A DNA stretch of 64,000 nucleotides, from NCBI RefSeq assembly GCF_027706145.1, contig NZ_JAQFWW010000004.1, forward strand, positions 124,001 through 188,000. The letters run 5' to 3'. The number at the start of each line of letters is the position of its first letter. Position 1 is the stretch's first letter. Below the pieces are notes generated by a model. That model was not told the DNA's origin. It worked only from the letters and a program-made list of their open reading frames with translations, and made no database searches. The position numbers and the translations under genes were made by a program. Of the stretch, positions 30,369 to 39,018 are shown in pieces. Source of the DNA: Bacillus changyiensis (GTDB taxonomy: Bacteria > Bacillota > Bacilli > Bacillales > Bacillaceae).

Positions 30369-30974
30369 TTACTTTAATAATTTTTGCAAAGCTTTTTTAA
30401 CGTATTGATCTGTTGAAAGAGCACCTTCTTTTTTCAAATGCGGCAACACTTTTTTAATCTCACGTTCAGAATAGCCAAGCGCACCTAGTGCTTCAAGTGC
30501 CTCTTGCAGAGCTACTTCAGCTTGATGAACTTGTTCTCGTTCCTCATGATGAAACAGGTTGGCTTCCGTTGATGGAATGAAATCTGCCAATTTTCCTTTT
30601 AAATCAAGAATGATCTGCCTAGCCGTTTTTTTCCCTACACCAGGGAATTTAACCAAAAATGCTTCATCCTCACACTCAATCGCCTCAATGACTGCACTAG
30701 GGTCTCCGGAAGCAAGGATCGCCAACGCTCCTTTCGGTCCGATTCCTGTTACATTCAGCAATTTTGTAAACAGCATTTTTTCTTCTCTCGTGGAAAAACC
30801 GTACAGAGAAAAAGTATCTTCTCTTATGTAATGATATGTATAAATCGTTTCTTTGCTGTTTTCTTTATAAATAAATGGGTTAGGCGTATATACCTGATAT
30901 CCGATTCCGCCGTTCTCAATGACAATATATTGGGGTGACACATAATCAATGGTCCCCTTCACAAATTCGATCAA
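30369..30974 (-). CDS. ruvA: Holliday junction DNA-binding protein RuvA
   Basis: 201 residues: N-terminal OB-fold (about 1-62), two helix-hairpin-helix motifs ([16 protein letters not shown] near 70-85, [12 protein letters not shown] near 108-119), flexible linker and C-terminal RuvB-binding domain ([12 protein letters not shown]). The start is a TTG with AGAGGTG 8 bases upstream. Together with ruvB it forms the usual pair. No ruvC is present, as usual in Bacillus. Confidence 0.96.
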   Translation of the reverse strand: MIEFVKGTIDYVSPQYIVIENGGIGYQVYTPNPFIYKENSKETIYTYHYIREDTFSLYGFSTREEKMLFTKLLNVTGIGPKGALAILASGDPSAVIEAIECEDEAFLVKFPGVGKKTARQIILDLKGKLADFIPSTEANLFHHEEREQVHQAEVALQEALEALGALGYSEREIKKVLPHLKKEGALSTDQYVKKALQKLLK

Positions 30975-31075
30975 TATTCATTCACCTCTTTGACTGCTCT
31001 TCATTGTAACATAAAACAGGCAAAGCTAGAATGAAAAAGTTAACATATGTTCGCTCTAAAAAAGACATAACAGTG

Positions 31076-31603
31076 TCATGTCTTCAGATCTTTCACATGA
31101 TGTTGATGACCAGATAATTTTACAGATTCAATGACATGTTGAAATTCTTTTTTAGTTCTGTAGCGAATTCCTTTCTTCAGGTCATCTACCAGCCGGCTCT
31201 CAAGCCGTTTTATATCAATCTGAAAAAAAGACTGAATGGGTTCAGATAAAAGCCCTGGGCGTCCATGAAACGTTGAAATGACCCCATCCTCTGTCACACC
31301 AATATAACCGTTTGTCTTGCTTAGTGGAGAAATGTCGTCGATCTGCTTGCGAAACAACATAAATCCCTCTTTTTGATCGACAAGCCGCCATCCTTTATAA
31401 ATCGTTTTAAAGTCCGCTATTTCATCAAAGGTCTCTTGTTTTTTCTCAATACCCACATCCCCGTCCAAGTACACTTTTTCAAGTTGAACCTGAACTTTAG
31501 CAGGCACTCTATCATTTGCCGTAGCAGCCTTTTCTTCCAAACCATTTAATAAACTAAAAAGCAGAAAACAACTCATTCCTATCAAAATTTTTCGTCGGTT
31601 CAC
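31076..31603 (-). CDS. bofC: BofC, forespore regulator of the sigma-K checkpoint
   Basis: Secreted forespore protein that acts on the SpoIVB signalling protease controlling pro-sigma-K processing. The GTG at 31603 (AAGGTG 6 bases upstream) gives 175 residues with a signal peptide (about 1-27). The conserved blocks are VQLEKVYLDGDV, FRKQIDDISPLSKTNGYIGV and FHGRP, followed by the C-terminal domain (SFFQIDIKRLES). The N-terminus is diverged from B. subtilis, and an ATG at 31609 is too close to the ribosome site. Upstream of ruvA as in B. subtilis. Confidence 0.93.
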   Translation of the reverse strand: MNRRKILIGMSCFLLFSLLNGLEEKAATANDRVPAKVQVQLEKVYLDGDVGIEKKQETFDEIADFKTIYKGWRLVDQKEGFMLFRKQIDDISPLSKTNGYIGVTEDGVISTFHGRPGLLSEPIQSFFQIDIKRLESRLVDDLKKGIRYRTKKEFQHVIESVKLSGHQHHVKDLKT

Positions 31604-31823
31604 AAACATCACCTTCTTTTTTACCTTCAAAGTATCATTCATAGTTTGACCAATGCTTTCAAAAATTAATCATTTATGATATTTGTCTTGGGGATTTGTC
31701 AAACTTCTCCTCAGACTTTACAACTAAACGCATGGTACAATACTTTTAAGATGAAAAGTTTGCAATTGTCGTGTATAACAACATTAGAGAGTTTTCATTT
31801 AAAAAGAAGGTGAACTCGGAGAC

Positions 31824-32471
31824 ATGACTAAAGTACAAAAATATTCAGAAGCCGTTATATATAATACGAAAAAGAAATTTAACAAGCTTGTTCAAAAACC
31901 TGCCGAACTCGAACTAATTGGAAAAGGACGAAGTGCCTATGTTTTCAAACTGACAGAACAAGGAAAAGACATGGCATTGAAAATCTTTTTTCCCGAGTTC
32001 AAAGAAGTTGCAGAAAGGGAGGCAGACATATACAAAAATCTAGCTGATTCCCCTTATTATCCGGACATTTATGAAACAGGCCGTTCTTATATTTTAATGG
32101 AATACATTAAAGGACATACCTTTTATGAATGTTTAACAAAAGGAATTCAAATTGAAGACGAAATGATTCAAGAAGTGGACCGTGCTTTACAGGCCGCAAA
32201 GTTAAAAGGATTAAATCCTTCTGACATTCATCTTCGAAATCTCATATTGACACCGTCCAGAGCGGTGAAAGTAATCGATGTCGCAAGGTTTTTGCAAACT
32301 AAACAATGCACACAATGGGAAGACTTAAAAACCGCTTATCAAAACCTTTATAAAAATAAGAGATTCCCGCAAAAAGTCCCAAAATTGTTGATGGAAATCA
32401 TCGCTTTTCTTTATAAAAGAAACTGGCTACAAAAACAATGGGTCTCAAAGAAAAACAATTTTTACTCATAA
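31824..32471 (+). CDS. yrzF: small serine/threonine-kinase-like protein (YrzF-like)
   Basis: 215 residues with a compact kinase fold: glycine loop GKGRSAYVF at 33-41, ATP lysine K53 (ALKIFF), catalytic-loop analogue DIHLRN at 134-139 and metal-binding DVARF at 152-156 in place of DFG. The loop reads D-x-H-L-R-N, closer to the RIO/aminoglycoside-kinase style than to HRD. It resembles YrzF of B. subtilis, annotated as a putative kinase; substrate unknown. Starts at ATG with AAGAAGG upstream. Possible -35 TTGTCA and -10 TACAAC with 17-bp spacing lie about 100 bases upstream. Confidence 0.72.
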   Translation: MTKVQKYSEAVIYNTKKKFNKLVQKPAELELIGKGRSAYVFKLTEQGKDMALKIFFPEFKEVAEREADIYKNLADSPYYPDIYETGRSYILMEYIKGHTFYECLTKGIQIEDEMIQEVDRALQAAKLKGLNPSDIHLRNLILTPSRAVKVIDVARFLQTKQCTQWEDLKTAYQNLYKNKRFPQKVPKLLMEIIAFLYKRNWLQKQWVSKKNNFYS

Positions 32472-32805
32472 AAAGATGAATATCTGTATTAAACAAACGC
32501 CAGCAATCTGATAACTCTAGTGATATTTTCCCTGAGCCTGTCGTTTATATGCTGGCCAAAGACATTGGAAAAGTCATCAATTACAACTTTTCAAACCAAA
32601 AAGACTAACTATCAGTCCCATCTTATGTTGAGAGTCCATATTTCACCGTTTTACATCAGACATGAATTCGTATTGTTTAAGGTTGATCCTTTAGTACCCT
32701 ATTTATTTATAACGTTACTCGTCTAGTTGATTTCCCGATATATTATAGATCCCTTTTTCTTTGTACGTTCTCCCACTCTGTTGTTCATGATGAAAAAGGC
32801 ATAAC
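32472..32805. other. intergenic stretch after the kinase-like gene, weak coding traces
   Basis: No gene with a ribosome site is seen. A 43-codon open stretch on the plus strand (about 32477-32608) reads DIFPEPVVYMLAKDIGKV and ends in TAA but has no start codon. It may be the tail of a lost gene or chance. Confidence 0.3.
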
Positions 32806-32856
32806 AAAAAAACTTCCTCAGGTAAACATTCATCTGTTTACTTTTAAGGAAGTTTC
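32806..32856 (-). terminator. terminator after sspH
   Basis: Two-part hairpin (AAACTTCCT / AGGAAGTTT outside, GTAAAC / GTTTAC inside) followed by seven T on the minus strand. Confidence 0.88.
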
Positions 32857-32864
32857 TCTACTTT

Positions 32865-33044
32865 TTAATGTTCTTCTAATTTCCCCACCGGTACATCCTG
32901 TTCTTTCTCGGGTTGATCAAGTGGATAAATTCTGGCTGTTTCGTTTTGCTGATCAACATGTTGTATATAAATTTGTTTACCATTATACGTAACATCCACC
33001 ATCACTGGAGATTCAACGATTTCTTGGGCACGTTGTGTATTCAA
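32865..33044 (-). CDS. sspH: small acid-soluble spore protein SspH family
   Basis: H-type SASP of the spore core. The TTG start at 33044 follows AAGGAGG by 8 bases and gives exactly 59 residues, the length of B. subtilis SspH. The family pattern is clear: NTQRAQEIVESP, VTYNGKQIYIQHVD, TARIYPLD and the acidic tail ending LEEH. The longer frame from 33104 has no ribosome site. A candidate forespore promoter is upstream and a strong terminator downstream, so it is a single-gene unit. Confidence 0.92.
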   Translation of the reverse strand: MNTQRAQEIVESPVMVDVTYNGKQIYIQHVDQQNETARIYPLDQPEKEQDVPVGKLEEH

Positions 33045-33071
33045 CCTAAAATCCTCCTTAACCATTTTACT

Positions 33072-33102
33072 TATAATGTGCACGATTCCTACTTTCATAT
33101 TC
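33072..33102 (-). promoter_or_regulatory. possible sigma-G promoter of sspH
   Basis: On the minus strand CATTATA (33072-33078) fits the sigma-G -10 (CATNNTA), and GAATA (33098-33102) fits the -35 (GHATR). The spacer is 19 bp, one longer than usual. Forespore expression is expected for a SASP. Confidence 0.5.
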
Positions 33103-33133
33103 ATTTTTTGAGGATTTTTTCAGGCTGATCACG

Positions 33134-33587
33134 TTAGCGAAGTTTAACGTATAATGGCAGATCAGTGTGCCCGATTTCACGTACATACACAAATAGATTG
33201 CCTTTATGATGAATCTCATGGTCAATCGCAAACTGAAGGAGCTGTTCAGCAAATACCTTTTGTCCGAATATATTCGTCAAATCAATTTCACGGTCTAATT
33301 CTTCATCTGTAAAAGATTCGAACAATTTTTTCGTTTTTTCCGTATAAGATGTAGTTAGCTCATCAAGGCTTGTCTCAGTTTCTTCTAGCTTCTTTTTAAA
33401 AACTTCAGGGTTCCCTTCTTTATCGGTCAATGTAAATTGATAGAACGAAAACAGAATGTGTGTTACTAATTCTTTCACTGACATTGAAGTTTCAGTCGGT
33501 TTATAGTCCGTCAATTTTTCGAATTAGCTCTTCTGTCACATTGCGATGGGATAGAAATTTTTGAAGGACACGGTTTATCCGTTCCAT
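33134..33587 (-). pseudogene. DinB-family protein gene with a frameshift
   Basis: An ATG at 33587 behind AAGGGGG opens a 28-codon frame (MERINRVLQKFLSHRNVTEE, then LIRKIDGL) that stops at TAA 33501-33503. The next frame continues directly (DYKPTETSMSVKELVTHIL) for 124 more residues with DinB/YfiT features: histidines in VTHILF and DHEIHHKGN, and four-helix layout. One base must be gained or two lost near 33500-33515 to restore a protein of about 150 residues, the usual DinB size. The downstream frame has a TTG (33514) but no ribosome site. It is either a pseudogene or a sequencing error. Confidence 0.8.
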
Positions 33588-33742
33588 TGTTTATCCCCCT
33601 TCCAAATATTTCATTACATCAATGGTAACATGATTTTCCTCATCGTTTAATATTCATTCTCTTTATCATTCAAAACAAAATTTCCATTTACTCTATTTCT
33701 AACATAAAAAAACGGGGGATGAATAAAAATTGGGGAAAATTT

Positions 33743-33838
33743 GCTCGCTTTCCGCGGGCGATCCGCGAGCCTCCCCGGAGCTCGTTCCTTGCTCCTAGGG
33801 GTCTCGCCTGGTTCGCTGTTTCCGCACGAGTCTCGCAA
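33743..33838. repeat. GC-rich interspersed Bacillaceae repeat element
   Basis: About 95 bases of strikingly GC-rich sequence inside an AT-rich intergenic region. It opens with an inverted repeat GCTCGC (33743-33748) / GCGAGC (33765-33770) around CCGCGGGCGATCCGC, then blocks CCTCCCCGGAGC, GGGGTCTCGCCTGG and GAGTCTCGCA. The blocks CTTTCCGCGGGCG, GTCTCGCC and GAGTCTCGCA recall an intergenic repeat I know from several Bacillaceae genomes. A short open frame across it on the minus strand is an artefact of the composition. Copy number in this genome cannot be seen from one window. Confidence 0.6.
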
Positions 33839-33895
33839 TTCCCCCTGATTCATGTTGATAAAGGACTTTTTAGACAGCTTCATTAGCCAATCATG

Positions 33896-34186
33896 TTATT
33901 GTTCTCCATCGTTTTTATTGATCATTCCAGACGTTGAGTCATTTATTTGCCCCAGTAAATTAGCATTCAAATTGTTAATATTTTGGATATATTCGTTAAT
34001 GTTGTTTTGAATTGATTGATTCAATTCTGTGTTCTCCATTTTTGTCCAATCCATTTGTTTTATATCCAGATTGCTATTCTTTTGAACTAATTCTAAGATC
34101 GCTTGGCCAAGACCGTTAACCTGGTTGTTGATTCTCTCAATCAGCTCTGCTGTTTCGACATCCGGTTGTTGGTTGTTATCAGCCAC
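33896..34186 (-). CDS. Asn/Gln-rich small hypothetical protein
   Basis: 96 residues, about a third Asn plus Gln (20 Asn, 11 Gln), no cysteine, no signal peptide, no membrane segment. A helical, possibly coiled-coil core covers about 12-80 (ETAELIERINNQVNGLGQAI, then repeated INN/LNQSIQNN patterns). The GTG start at 34186 has a strong GGAGG site 7 bases upstream, which supports translation. Downstream of yebC and close to sspH, coxA and safA, so a spore-associated role is possible but is only a guess. Family not recognised. Confidence 0.7.
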   Translation of the reverse strand: MADNNQQPDVETAELIERINNQVNGLGQAILELVQKNSNLDIKQMDWTKMENTELNQSIQNNINEYIQNINNLNANLLGQINDSTSGMINKNDGEQ

Positions 34187-34293
34187 TTTGATCCCTCCTC
34201 TCTTCTAAAATGTCCTTTTTAATATATGACGTGAGAACATCACTTGTTTCCGCTGTCGTTTGAAAATCAAAGAAAAATGACGCTTCATCAGCG

Positions 34294-35019
34294 TCATTCA
34301 TGAACATTTGTATAGACTTCTTGAACATCATCATCGTCTTCAAGCACGTCAACGAGCTTTTCAATCTTCTCCTGATCTTGTTCAGCAATTTCAGCATACA
34401 TATTAGGAATCATGGTGATTTCAGCGATAGCGAGCTTATAACCGCGTTGATTCAATCCGTGTCTGACTTCTTCAAATTGCTCTGGTTCTGTATAAATTTC
34501 AAACAGCTCATCACTTGTTTCAAGTTCTTCGACACCAATTTCAATAAGTTCAAGCATGAATTCATCTTCATCTGAGTCAAGTTCCTCTCGCTCAATCGCG
34601 ATGTATCCTTTTCTGTTAAACATATATGAAACACAACCCGTTTCCCCAAGATTTCCGCCATTTTTGCTAAAAGCGGTTCTGACATTTGTTGCTGTCCGGT
34701 TTTTATTATCTGTTAAACATTTAACCATAATCGCAACACCAGCTGGTCCATAACCTTCATAAGTCATTTCCTCGTATTGGCTTCCATCTTGATTTCCGGC
34801 AGCTTTTTTTATCGCACGGTCAATGTTATCGTTTGGCATGTTGGCATTTTTGGCTTTATCCATCACGAGACGAAGACTTGAATTTGATTCTGGATCAGGT
34901 CCACCCGTTTTAACAGCCACATAAATTTCTTTGGCAAGCTTCATAAATATTTTTCCGCGTTTAGCATCTTGTGCATTCTTCCTCTTCTGAATATTCTTCC
35001 ATTTGGAATGACCAGCCAT
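34294..35019 (-). CDS. yebC: YebC/PmpR-family protein (YrbC)
   Basis: 241 residues beginning [20 protein letters not shown], the YebC signature. The domains are the helical N-terminal part and the two alpha/beta domains ([10 protein letters not shown]; the acidic tail [15 protein letters not shown]). Long considered a transcription regulator; recent work links the family to ribosome rescue at proline stretches. The ATG at 35019 follows GGAGG by 9 bases; the longer frame from 35097 has no support. Downstream of coxA, after a strong hairpin. Confidence 0.94.
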   Translation of the reverse strand: MAGHSKWKNIQKRKNAQDAKRGKIFMKLAKEIYVAVKTGGPDPESNSSLRLVMDKAKNANMPNDNIDRAIKKAAGNQDGSQYEEMTYEGYGPAGVAIMVKCLTDNKNRTATNVRTAFSKNGGNLGETGCVSYMFNRKGYIAIEREELDSDEDEFMLELIEIGVEELETSDELFEIYTEPEQFEEVRHGLNQRGYKLAIAEITMIPNMYAEIAEQDQEKIEKLVDVLEDDDDVQEVYTNVHE

Positions 35020-35072
35020 ATTTTTTTGCCTCCCATCCATTCTTTTATGTACTACTTTATCTGTATTGTAAA

Positions 35073-35101
35073 GAAAATGCCGGGGTAGCCCCGGCATTTT
35101 G
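35073..35101 (-). terminator. terminator after coxA
   Basis: Perfect hairpin AAAATGCCGGGG-CTA-CCCCGGCATTTT on the minus strand, beginning one base after the coxA stop and followed by CTTT. Confidence 0.88.
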
Positions 35102-35743
35102 TTAGCGGTTTCCTAAACGACCATTTCGAATGTCGCCACGATCCCGTAAGTTTTGAGGATTGTCATTCATTTCCCGAAACCTTGTAAATAGGGTATTATC
35201 TTTGACGACTTGAACCGTTCTCTTTCCAGCATACTGTTTGGCCGTATTTCGTATTTGATTTCTTTCAGCATTTGTTAGACGTTCGTCAGCACGTACTGCA
35301 ATGATGGCGGTTTCGTCTGTTACAACGACTTGGCAATCATCAATTTGATTCATTTTGTTGATCTGTCCGGTAATATTTCTGGATATTCTCAGATTTTCCG
35401 GTCTGTCATACCTCATATTTGGTGTACCTGTCGTATCTGTTAAATGGTTGTGATAATTCATATCCCCTCTGCTATACGTTCCACCGCGTGTTGGAACTTG
35501 AACATCACGACGATTACGGTCTGTTACATTTGTTGTTCCGTTTCGCCCATCCATATTTTCAAGCATATCTGTGACAGGACCGTCATTATCCACTCTGTCA
35601 TTCCGATCTCTGTCATTTGTATAATATCCGACTGGACGGGTATTGTCGTTATTTCTCGTATCCATCGCATTGTTATTTCCACATGCAGAAAGACCTGCAG
35701 TCAAAATTAAAACCCCTGAAAACACCTTTAGCTTGTTATCCAA
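35102..35743 (-). CDS. coxA: CoxA/YhcN-YlaJ-family sporulation lipoprotein
   Basis: 213-residue lipoprotein of the spore cortex/envelope. The N-terminus is a lipoprotein signal with lipobox LSAC and Cys21. A long Asn/Arg/Asp-rich low-complexity region follows (about 24-100), then the YhcN/YlaJ domain (about 115-195; [32 protein letters not shown]). The start is TTG at 35743, six bases after GGGGGG. It lies just downstream of safA, as in B. subtilis (yrbB). Confidence 0.9.
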   Translation of the reverse strand: MDNKLKVFSGVLILTAGLSACGNNNAMDTRNNDNTRPVGYYTNDRDRNDRVDNDGPVTDMLENMDGRNGTTNVTDRNRRDVQVPTRGGTYSRGDMNYHNHLTDTTGTPNMRYDRPENLRISRNITGQINKMNQIDDCQVVVTDETAIIAVRADERLTNAERNQIRNTAKQYAGKRTVQVVKDNTLFTRFREMNDNPQNLRDRGDIRNGRLGNR

Positions 35744-35900
35744 AGTAAGCCCCCCGTTAAACCTTTAATTTTGAGCATATTCCGCTCTTCTTTAAAATGT
35801 GCTTTAACGAGGAAGACTAACCTTGTTAGTTATAGACAATCCAAGAGAGTTTTTTTAAAAGCATGAAAAAAGGAACGATGGTTCATCGTCCCGTTTTAGA

Positions 35901-36944
35901 TTAGTCTTCATCCTCTTCAGGTCTGTTAAACATTTGACTTGTTTGTGGTTGCTGAGTGTAGCCTCCCATATAAGGAGCTCCCATTTGCGGCATCTGTCCG
36001 TATGGTACGCCTCCTGGGTAACCTCCCTGAAATTGGCTAGGACCTCCACATCCGCAGTCTGGATCATTCGGGTTACCTGTATAACCGGAACCTTGTGGGG
36101 TGAATCCAGGGTAGGTAGGATACTGCCCCTGATATGGAGGATATGGATATTGTCCCATATAGCCTGGAGCTGTAAACGGTTGTTGATAATATGTTTGGCG
36201 ACTATCGTTTTCATAATCCAAATTGTCATCTCTTTGAAATCCTCCTGGATTCATATAGCCAGCCTGAGGCATGTAGGGCATTTGAGCAGGGTAAGGATAC
36301 CATGGATAGGCTAAACCTGAGCCAGGAAGGATTGGTGATACAGGTATCCAACACCCTGGATAAAACGGATATGGCTGAGGATAATAACCAGTAGGATATG
36401 ATGGCATTCCGGAAGGCATTTGGCTTTCCATTCCTCCTTGGGGTTGCTGAGACATATTTGGATAGTTGACATTTTCCATATTATTCTCCTCCTCATTTCT
36501 CCATTGATCATTCATGATGGATGATTGCTGTTGAGGTTCATACGGCCTTGGAGGTACAGATGACTGATGTAACTGGCTTACATTTTGATAAACACCGGAA
36601 ATATCTCCTTCCGGCAAATCGTTCCCTCCCAACTTAGGAACAGGTGGGACATATGGAACAGAAGGCTTTTCCTTCGGTTTCGTATCTTCGATATCAACCG
36701 TTGATATCGGCTTTTCATCTGCAAATGGATGTTGTGGCGGTTTTGGAAACTCCTTTCTCATATTGACTTGTTCCTCTTTCTTAACTGGCACTGCTTCTGA
36801 CGGCACCTTTATTTTCATGCCAGGCATAATCAAATCGGGATTGCTGAGTTGTGAATTTAATGACTTTAACTCCTTGAAATCCACTTCATATTTTTGTGCA
36901 ATGTTTTCCAGAGTGTCTCCCTTTTGGACAATATGAATTTTCAA
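35901..36944 (-). CDS. safA: SafA, spore coat morphogenetic protein
   Basis: 347 residues. The N-terminal LysM domain (1-48; VQKGDTLENIAQKYEVDF, MPGMKIKVPS) anchors it to the cortex-coat interface, where it recruits inner coat proteins. A proline-rich linker follows, then a Pro/Gly/Tyr/Gln-rich C-terminal half. In B. subtilis a short form (C30) arises from an internal start. Here the internal Met156 is preceded by an excellent GAGGAGGAG site, so a 192-residue short form is likely. The main ATG at 36944 follows AGGAGGGG. Monocistronic or with coxA. Confidence 0.93.
   Translation of the reverse strand: MKIHIVQKGDTLENIAQKYEVDFKELKSLNSQLSNPDLIMPGMKIKVPSEAVPVKKEEQVNMRKEFPKPPQHPFADEKPISTVDIEDTKPKEKPSVPYVPPVPKLGGNDLPEGDISGVYQNVSQLHQSSVPPRPYEPQQQSSIMNDQWRNEEENNMENVNYPNMSQQPQGGMESQMPSGMPSYPTGYYPQPYPFYPGCWIPVSPILPGSGLAYPWYPYPAQMPYMPQAGYMNPGGFQRDDNLDYENDSRQTYYQQPFTAPGYMGQYPYPPYQGQYPTYPGFTPQGSGYTGNPNDPDCGCGGPSQFQGGYPGGVPYGQMPQMGAPYMGGYTQQPQTSQMFNRPEEDED
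36477..36494 (-). promoter_or_regulatory. internal translation start within safA (short form)
   Basis: GAGGAGGAGAATAAT then ATG (36479) is in frame with safA at Met156. The ribosome site is stronger than needed by chance inside a Pro/Glu-coding region and would give a 192-residue C-terminal protein that lacks LysM, the counterpart of C30. Confidence 0.7.
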
Positions 36945-37050
36945 CGTTTTCCCCTCCTATGCAAAAACGTGAACATACACATAAGATTAACTAATATGTT
37001 TCCTCACAAATTTATGCACAGTCAGAAGGGGTTATGCTAAAAACTTGTTT

Positions 37051-38160
37051 TTAACTAATATTTAACATCCGGTTTAATGCACTTACAGCATCCAATGTGA
37101 TTTCTTTGTTTACTCGAATCACACCAGTCGGTTGACCTTTATCGATTTCTTCTAAGGACCATAATAAATGAGGAAGGTCGATTCTGTTCATCGTCAAGCA
37201 TGGACACATATCGGGATTCAGTGATTCAATTTGTTTGTCAGGGTGTTCCTTAATGATTCGTTTGACAAGATTCATTTCTGTTCCAATTGCCCATTTACTG
37301 TTTGGTTCTGCTTTGTTAATCGTATCAACAATTTTTTTAGTTGAACCGTTATAATCGCTGAGCATCACGACTTCATGTGAACATTCAGGATGGACAATCA
37401 CATTGATTTCTGGGTCGCGCTCTTTTATATTTCTGACATTATCGACCGTAAATTTTTCGTGAACAGAGCAATGTCCTTTCCAAAGTATCATTTTCACATC
37501 TTGAATATCGCCTTCATAGATCAGTTCTTCGGCAATAGGATCCCATACTGCCATCTGGCTGAGCGGAATACCTAGATCATAGGCTGTGTTACGTCCAAGG
37601 TGCTGATCAGGTAGAAATAAAATCCGCTCTTTTTTCTTCAATGCCCATGTTAAGATACGGCTAGCATTTGATGACGTCACTGTTGCCCCGCCATTTCTTC
37701 CAGTAAAAGCTTTAATTTCAGCAGTAGAATTCACATATGTTAATGGGATCATCGTATCACCATAAATTTCAGTCAACTTTTTCCATGCTCGGTTTGTCTG
37801 CTGCATATTTGCCATATCAGCCATCGAACAACCAGCTCTCATATCAGGCAAAACGACAACCTGTTCTTTGTTTGTCAGCATATCGGCAGTTTCGGCCATA
37901 AAGTGAACACCACAAAATACAATGAATTCCGCCCTTTTATTGGCTTGGGCTATTTGTGCTAGTTGCAGTGAATCCCCTGTTGCATCAGCAAATTGAATCA
38001 CTTCATCTTTTTGATAGTGATGACCAGGAATAAACAACTTTTCGCCAAATTTTTGTTTGATCCGCAAAATTCTTGTCACCATTTCTTCTTCTGACATTTC
38101 CTTGTAATAGTGGGGAATCATTCCGCTGTTTGCTTGATTGATTAAGTTTAAAATAGACAT
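37051..38160 (-). CDS. nadA: quinolinate synthase NadA
   Basis: [4Fe-4S] enzyme that condenses iminoaspartate with dihydroxyacetone phosphate to quinolinate. 369 residues with [23 protein letters not shown] in pieces ([15 protein letters not shown]), iron-sulfur cysteines in [18 protein letters not shown] and [11 protein letters not shown], and [12 protein letters not shown]. Follows nadC in the nadBCA operon; RBS GGAGAGG. Confidence 0.96.
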   Translation of the reverse strand: MSILNLINQANSGMIPHYYKEMSEEEMVTRILRIKQKFGEKLFIPGHHYQKDEVIQFADATGDSLQLAQIAQANKRAEFIVFCGVHFMAETADMLTNKEQVVVLPDMRAGCSMADMANMQQTNRAWKKLTEIYGDTMIPLTYVNSTAEIKAFTGRNGGATVTSSNASRILTWALKKKERILFLPDQHLGRNTAYDLGIPLSQMAVWDPIAEELIYEGDIQDVKMILWKGHCSVHEKFTVDNVRNIKERDPEINVIVHPECSHEVVMLSDYNGSTKKIVDTINKAEPNSKWAIGTEMNLVKRIIKEHPDKQIESLNPDMCPCLTMNRIDLPHLLWSLEEIDKGQPTGVIRVNKEITLDAVSALNRMLNIS

Positions 38161-38184
38161 TTATTTCCTCTCCGTTCTCATGTT

Positions 38185-39018
38185 TTAAAGGTCGATATTC
38201 ATGCTAATATCAAGACTTTTCACAGAATGCGTCAAATAGCCGAGTGAGATATAGGACACGCCTGTTCCCCTGTAAGCAGGGAGGTTTTCATATGTTATAC
38301 CGCCTGAAGCTTCCGTTATGATATGACTAGGTGTCATGCTCGCGAATTTTTTCACAGTTTCTGGAGAGCAATTATCAAACATGATAATATCTGCTTTTGC
38401 TTCAATTGCTTCAACAAGCTCTGTTTCAGACTCGATCTCCACCTCAATCTTTATCATATGTCCACATGTCGCACGGGCTTTTTCAACCGCTTGTAAAATC
38501 GAGCCACACGCTGCAATATGATTATCTTTTATCATGATCCCGCCATCCAATCCAAAGCGGTGATTATAACCTCCACCTGTTTTGACAGCATATTTTTCAA
38601 GCATTCGCAACCCAGGGGTAGTTTTTCTTGTATCACAAATTTTAATATAAGGATCATTTAAACGGTTTACAGATTGTTTTGTTAATGTTGTAATACCCGA
38701 CATTCTTTGAATAAGATTTAAAATGACCCGTTCCCCTGTCAAAAGTGAAGCGGCTGGCCCTTTAAGCCGAGCGATGATGTCGCCTTTTGTAAGCGATTCT
38801 CCATCCTTTTTGTGCATCGTCACCAAAATCGTTTCATCAATCAGGCGAATACCTTCTTTGATCACCATCTCTCCGACAAAAAAACCATTTTCCTTTGCAA
38901 TGATAACGGCATCACATTGATGATCCCCTTCAAAAACAGCCTGAGAAGTGAGATCCCCCCAGCCAATGTCTTCCTTAAAAAATTCGACAAGCATTTGTCT
39001 AAGCTTGAGCAATTGCAT
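38185..39018 (-). CDS. nadC: nicotinate-nucleotide pyrophosphorylase NadC
   Basis: Quinolinate phosphoribosyltransferase, third step of de novo NAD synthesis. 277 residues with EDIGWGDLTS, LNLIQRMSGITT, CDTRKTTPGLR, GGGYNHRFGL and MIKDNHI. The ATG at 39018 is chosen because AGGGATTGGAG precedes it. It overlaps the nadB 3' end by about 20 bases, so translation is probably coupled. The longer frame from 39036 lacks a site. Confidence 0.95.
   Translation of the reverse strand: MQLLKLRQMLVEFFKEDIGWGDLTSQAVFEGDHQCDAVIIAKENGFFVGEMVIKEGIRLIDETILVTMHKKDGESLTKGDIIARLKGPAASLLTGERVILNLIQRMSGITTLTKQSVNRLNDPYIKICDTRKTTPGLRMLEKYAVKTGGGYNHRFGLDGGIMIKDNHIAACGSILQAVEKARATCGHMIKIEVEIESETELVEAIEAKADIIMFDNCSPETVKKFASMTPSHIITEASGGITYENLPAYRGTGVSYISLGYLTHSVKSLDISMNIDL

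Noticed and set aside
33743-33838. CRISPR repeat or attachment site at the GC-rich block
   Set aside because: There is a single copy with no regular spacers and no tRNA or integrase nearby.
33647-33883. 78-residue minus-strand reading frame across the GC-rich block
   Set aside because: No ribosome site, and the Arg/Pro/Gly-rich middle is simply the translated GC-rich repeat.
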